Source: JBNJGB01 sp051747385 (GTDB lineage Bacteria; Myxococcota_A; UBA9042; PHBI01; JACKFB01). Taken from it: a DNA stretch of 59,011 nt. The notes under the pieces are model-generated. The model searched no databases. It saw nothing but the letters and a program-made list of their open reading frames with translations, and had not been told where the DNA came from. Position numbers and translations under genes: made by a program. Positions 58,103-59,011 of the stretch are shown in pieces. The stretch covers positions 1-59,011 of the forward strand of contig JBNJGB010000040.1 of the NCBI GenBank assembly GCA_051747385.1, written 5' to 3'. Each line of letters starts with the position of its first letter. Within the stretch, counting starts at the first letter, position 1.

Positions 58103-59011
58103 TGCCCCTCCACGGCCATCAGGACGAGCTCGTCGGTGCTGGTGGTGCCATCCGGCAGGTCGAGCGTGGTGCCGATCCGGGCGAAACGCCCATCGTTGTC
58201 GGCGACCGTCCCGTTCTCCAAGGCGTCCGCCAAGAGCTTCAGAACGTCTGGTGGCAGGACCTCGATCAAGCGCCGGTAGCGGCTCCGGAAGTTGGGATGA
58301 CAGGAGGCCAGCGCGGAGTCGTCGAAGCCCTGCCGCATGTAGACGGCAAATGTGCGCAGGAACTCCCCTGGTGCTCCCGGCCCGTGGGGTCCGGCCTGTT
58401 CGCACGCACCGTCCACGCACTCGCCGCCGGCCGGGCAGGTGCCGCACGACTCGCCGCACGCGGGATCGGGGCCGCACTCGCGGTCGGCGCAGGTTGGAAC
58501 GCAGGTGTCGTCCGGGCCTTCCGCGAGGAGCGTGTTCCAGTCGAACAGCTCGGTGCTGTAGTGGGCCAGTGACCAGCTCAGGATGGTGAGATCGAAGTCG
58601 AGCGTGCCCGCCAGCCCGCCCAAGAGCTTCCAGCTCGGTGGCAGGGCGGCCCCGTAGCCCTGCCATTCGAGGTACGGGACGAGTCCCAAGGTCGAGCCTG
58701 CGGACGCATAGAGCGAAAGCTCGAGCTCGGGTCGGACATAGACTCGCAGTCGCGAGGCCCCTTGCGCCTGCCAGGTCGGCGGGTGAGCGTTGCCCGTGAG
58801 CGCGGGGTCCCAGACCTGTTGCCAGGATCCATCCTCGTAGATGGCTCCGGCTCGCGTGTCCGACTGGGCATCGAAGCCGGTCTCCACGGTAGCGGACCCC
58901 TCCAGCTCGCCTTCCCCAGGCGTCAGGATAGTTGCCGCCTCTGTTGAGCGCGCGCGGAGCGCGCCCGAGACCCGCGAAGCGGGGCGAGCATGATGTTTGA
59001 TGGGATGGTGA
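58081..59011 (-). CDS. Secreted protein with cysteine module, partial at window edge
   Basis: The reading frame is open from the right edge to the stop at 58081. GTG 58887 is the first start-like codon inside the window, but protein-like sequence seems to continue upstream (EAATILTPGEGELEGSATV), so the true start is likely outside. It contains a beta-rich part (RVYVRPELELSLYASAGSTL), a cysteine module (TCADRECGPDPACGESCGTC) as in the neighbouring lipoprotein, and a C-terminal helical part. The last 70 bases (58945-59011) are GC-palindromic and may be non-coding. Operon with the vWA gene. Confidence 0.6.
   Translation of the reverse strand, partial: HHPIKHHARPASRVSGALRARSTEAATILTPGEGELEGSATVETGFDAQSDTRAGAIYEDGSWQQVWDPALTGNAHPPTWQAQGASRLRVYVRPELELSLYASAGSTLGLVPYLEWQGYGAALPPSWKLLGGLAGTLDFDLTILSWSLAHYSTELFDWNTLLAEGPDDTCVPTCADRECGPDPACGESCGTCPAGGECVDGACEQAGPHGPGAPGEFLRTFAVYMRQGFDDSALASCHPNFRSRYRRLIEVLPPDVLKLLADALENGTVADNDGRFARIGTTLDLPDGTTSTDELVLMAVEGQWRLLSW

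Overview
The window is GC-rich DNA that most resembles a member of the Myxococcota (myxobacteria and relatives). The grounds are a giant thrombospondin type-3 repeat protein with a MYXO-CTERM-like segment, secreted EGF-repeat and fibrinogen-like proteins, lipoproteins carrying CGRECGxDPxCGxSCG-type cysteine modules, and a 2053-residue Ser/Thr kinase/AAA/histidine kinase/receiver hybrid. A run of exactly 100 N (20997-21096) shows it is a scaffolded draft or metagenome assembly. The lineage is an inference from gene style; no rRNA or other marker is present.

Layout. (1) 1-7.6 kb is an integron gene-cassette array that I read directly from attC architecture. RYYYAAC/GTTRRRY box pairs lie at 1-100 (partial), 1270-1346, 2697-2827 and 5391-5521, and a further R'' box lies at 7527-7533. 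In every complete case the first bases of a cassette are complementary to the R'' box at that cassette's own end. The cassettes hold an unknown 370-residue protein, a PD-(D/E)XK nuclease-like protein, a whole IS91-type unit (HUH/Y2 transposase plus tyrosine recombinase, antisense to the array), and a three-gene unit of unknown function with a cysteine-peptidase-like third member. (2) 7.6-11.3 kb is an accessory edge: a CoiA-like zinc-ribbon protein, a small lipoprotein, an EamA transporter, a RAYT transposase remnant, and a hipB gene with palindromic operators and an internally deleted hipA.

(3) 11.3-32.9 kb is core and surface biology: the TSP3/OmpA giant protein, a DUF2892 membrane protein, citrate synthase, an EGF-repeat lipoprotein, the signalling giant, a formylglycine-generating-enzyme-like lipoprotein, and a PP2C phosphatase fused to a cyclic-nucleotide-binding domain. 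(4) 32.8-44.4 kb is a defence-like island: an HNH nuclease remnant, an ImmA/IrrE peptidase with a small partner, an orphan DUF433 protein, then a seven-gene type I restriction-modification operon. In that operon every junction is a 4-base ATGA or GTGA overlap. It includes hsdM, hsdS and hsdR plus four non-canonical genes, one of which contains a 356-base array of an 11-base repeat that is open in all three frames.

(5) 44.4-53.1 kb holds a Mut7-C-like protein, a Cys-rich lipoprotein, an SDR/Baeyer-Villiger monooxygenase pair opposite an HSL-type esterase, a secreted protein, and a UvrD/HelD-like helicase with a nuclease-like insert and zinc ribbons. (6) At 53.2-53.4 kb a minus-strand terminator, a 45-base 3' fragment of tRNA-Gly and three GTTAGCACC repeats look like the end of an integrated element. 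(7) 53.7-59.0 kb carries three secreted or surface proteins on the minus strand, the last cut by the window edge.

The best candidates for something new are the transposon-bearing integron cassette, the unknown three-gene cassette, and the restriction-modification operon with its frame-shifting repeat array.
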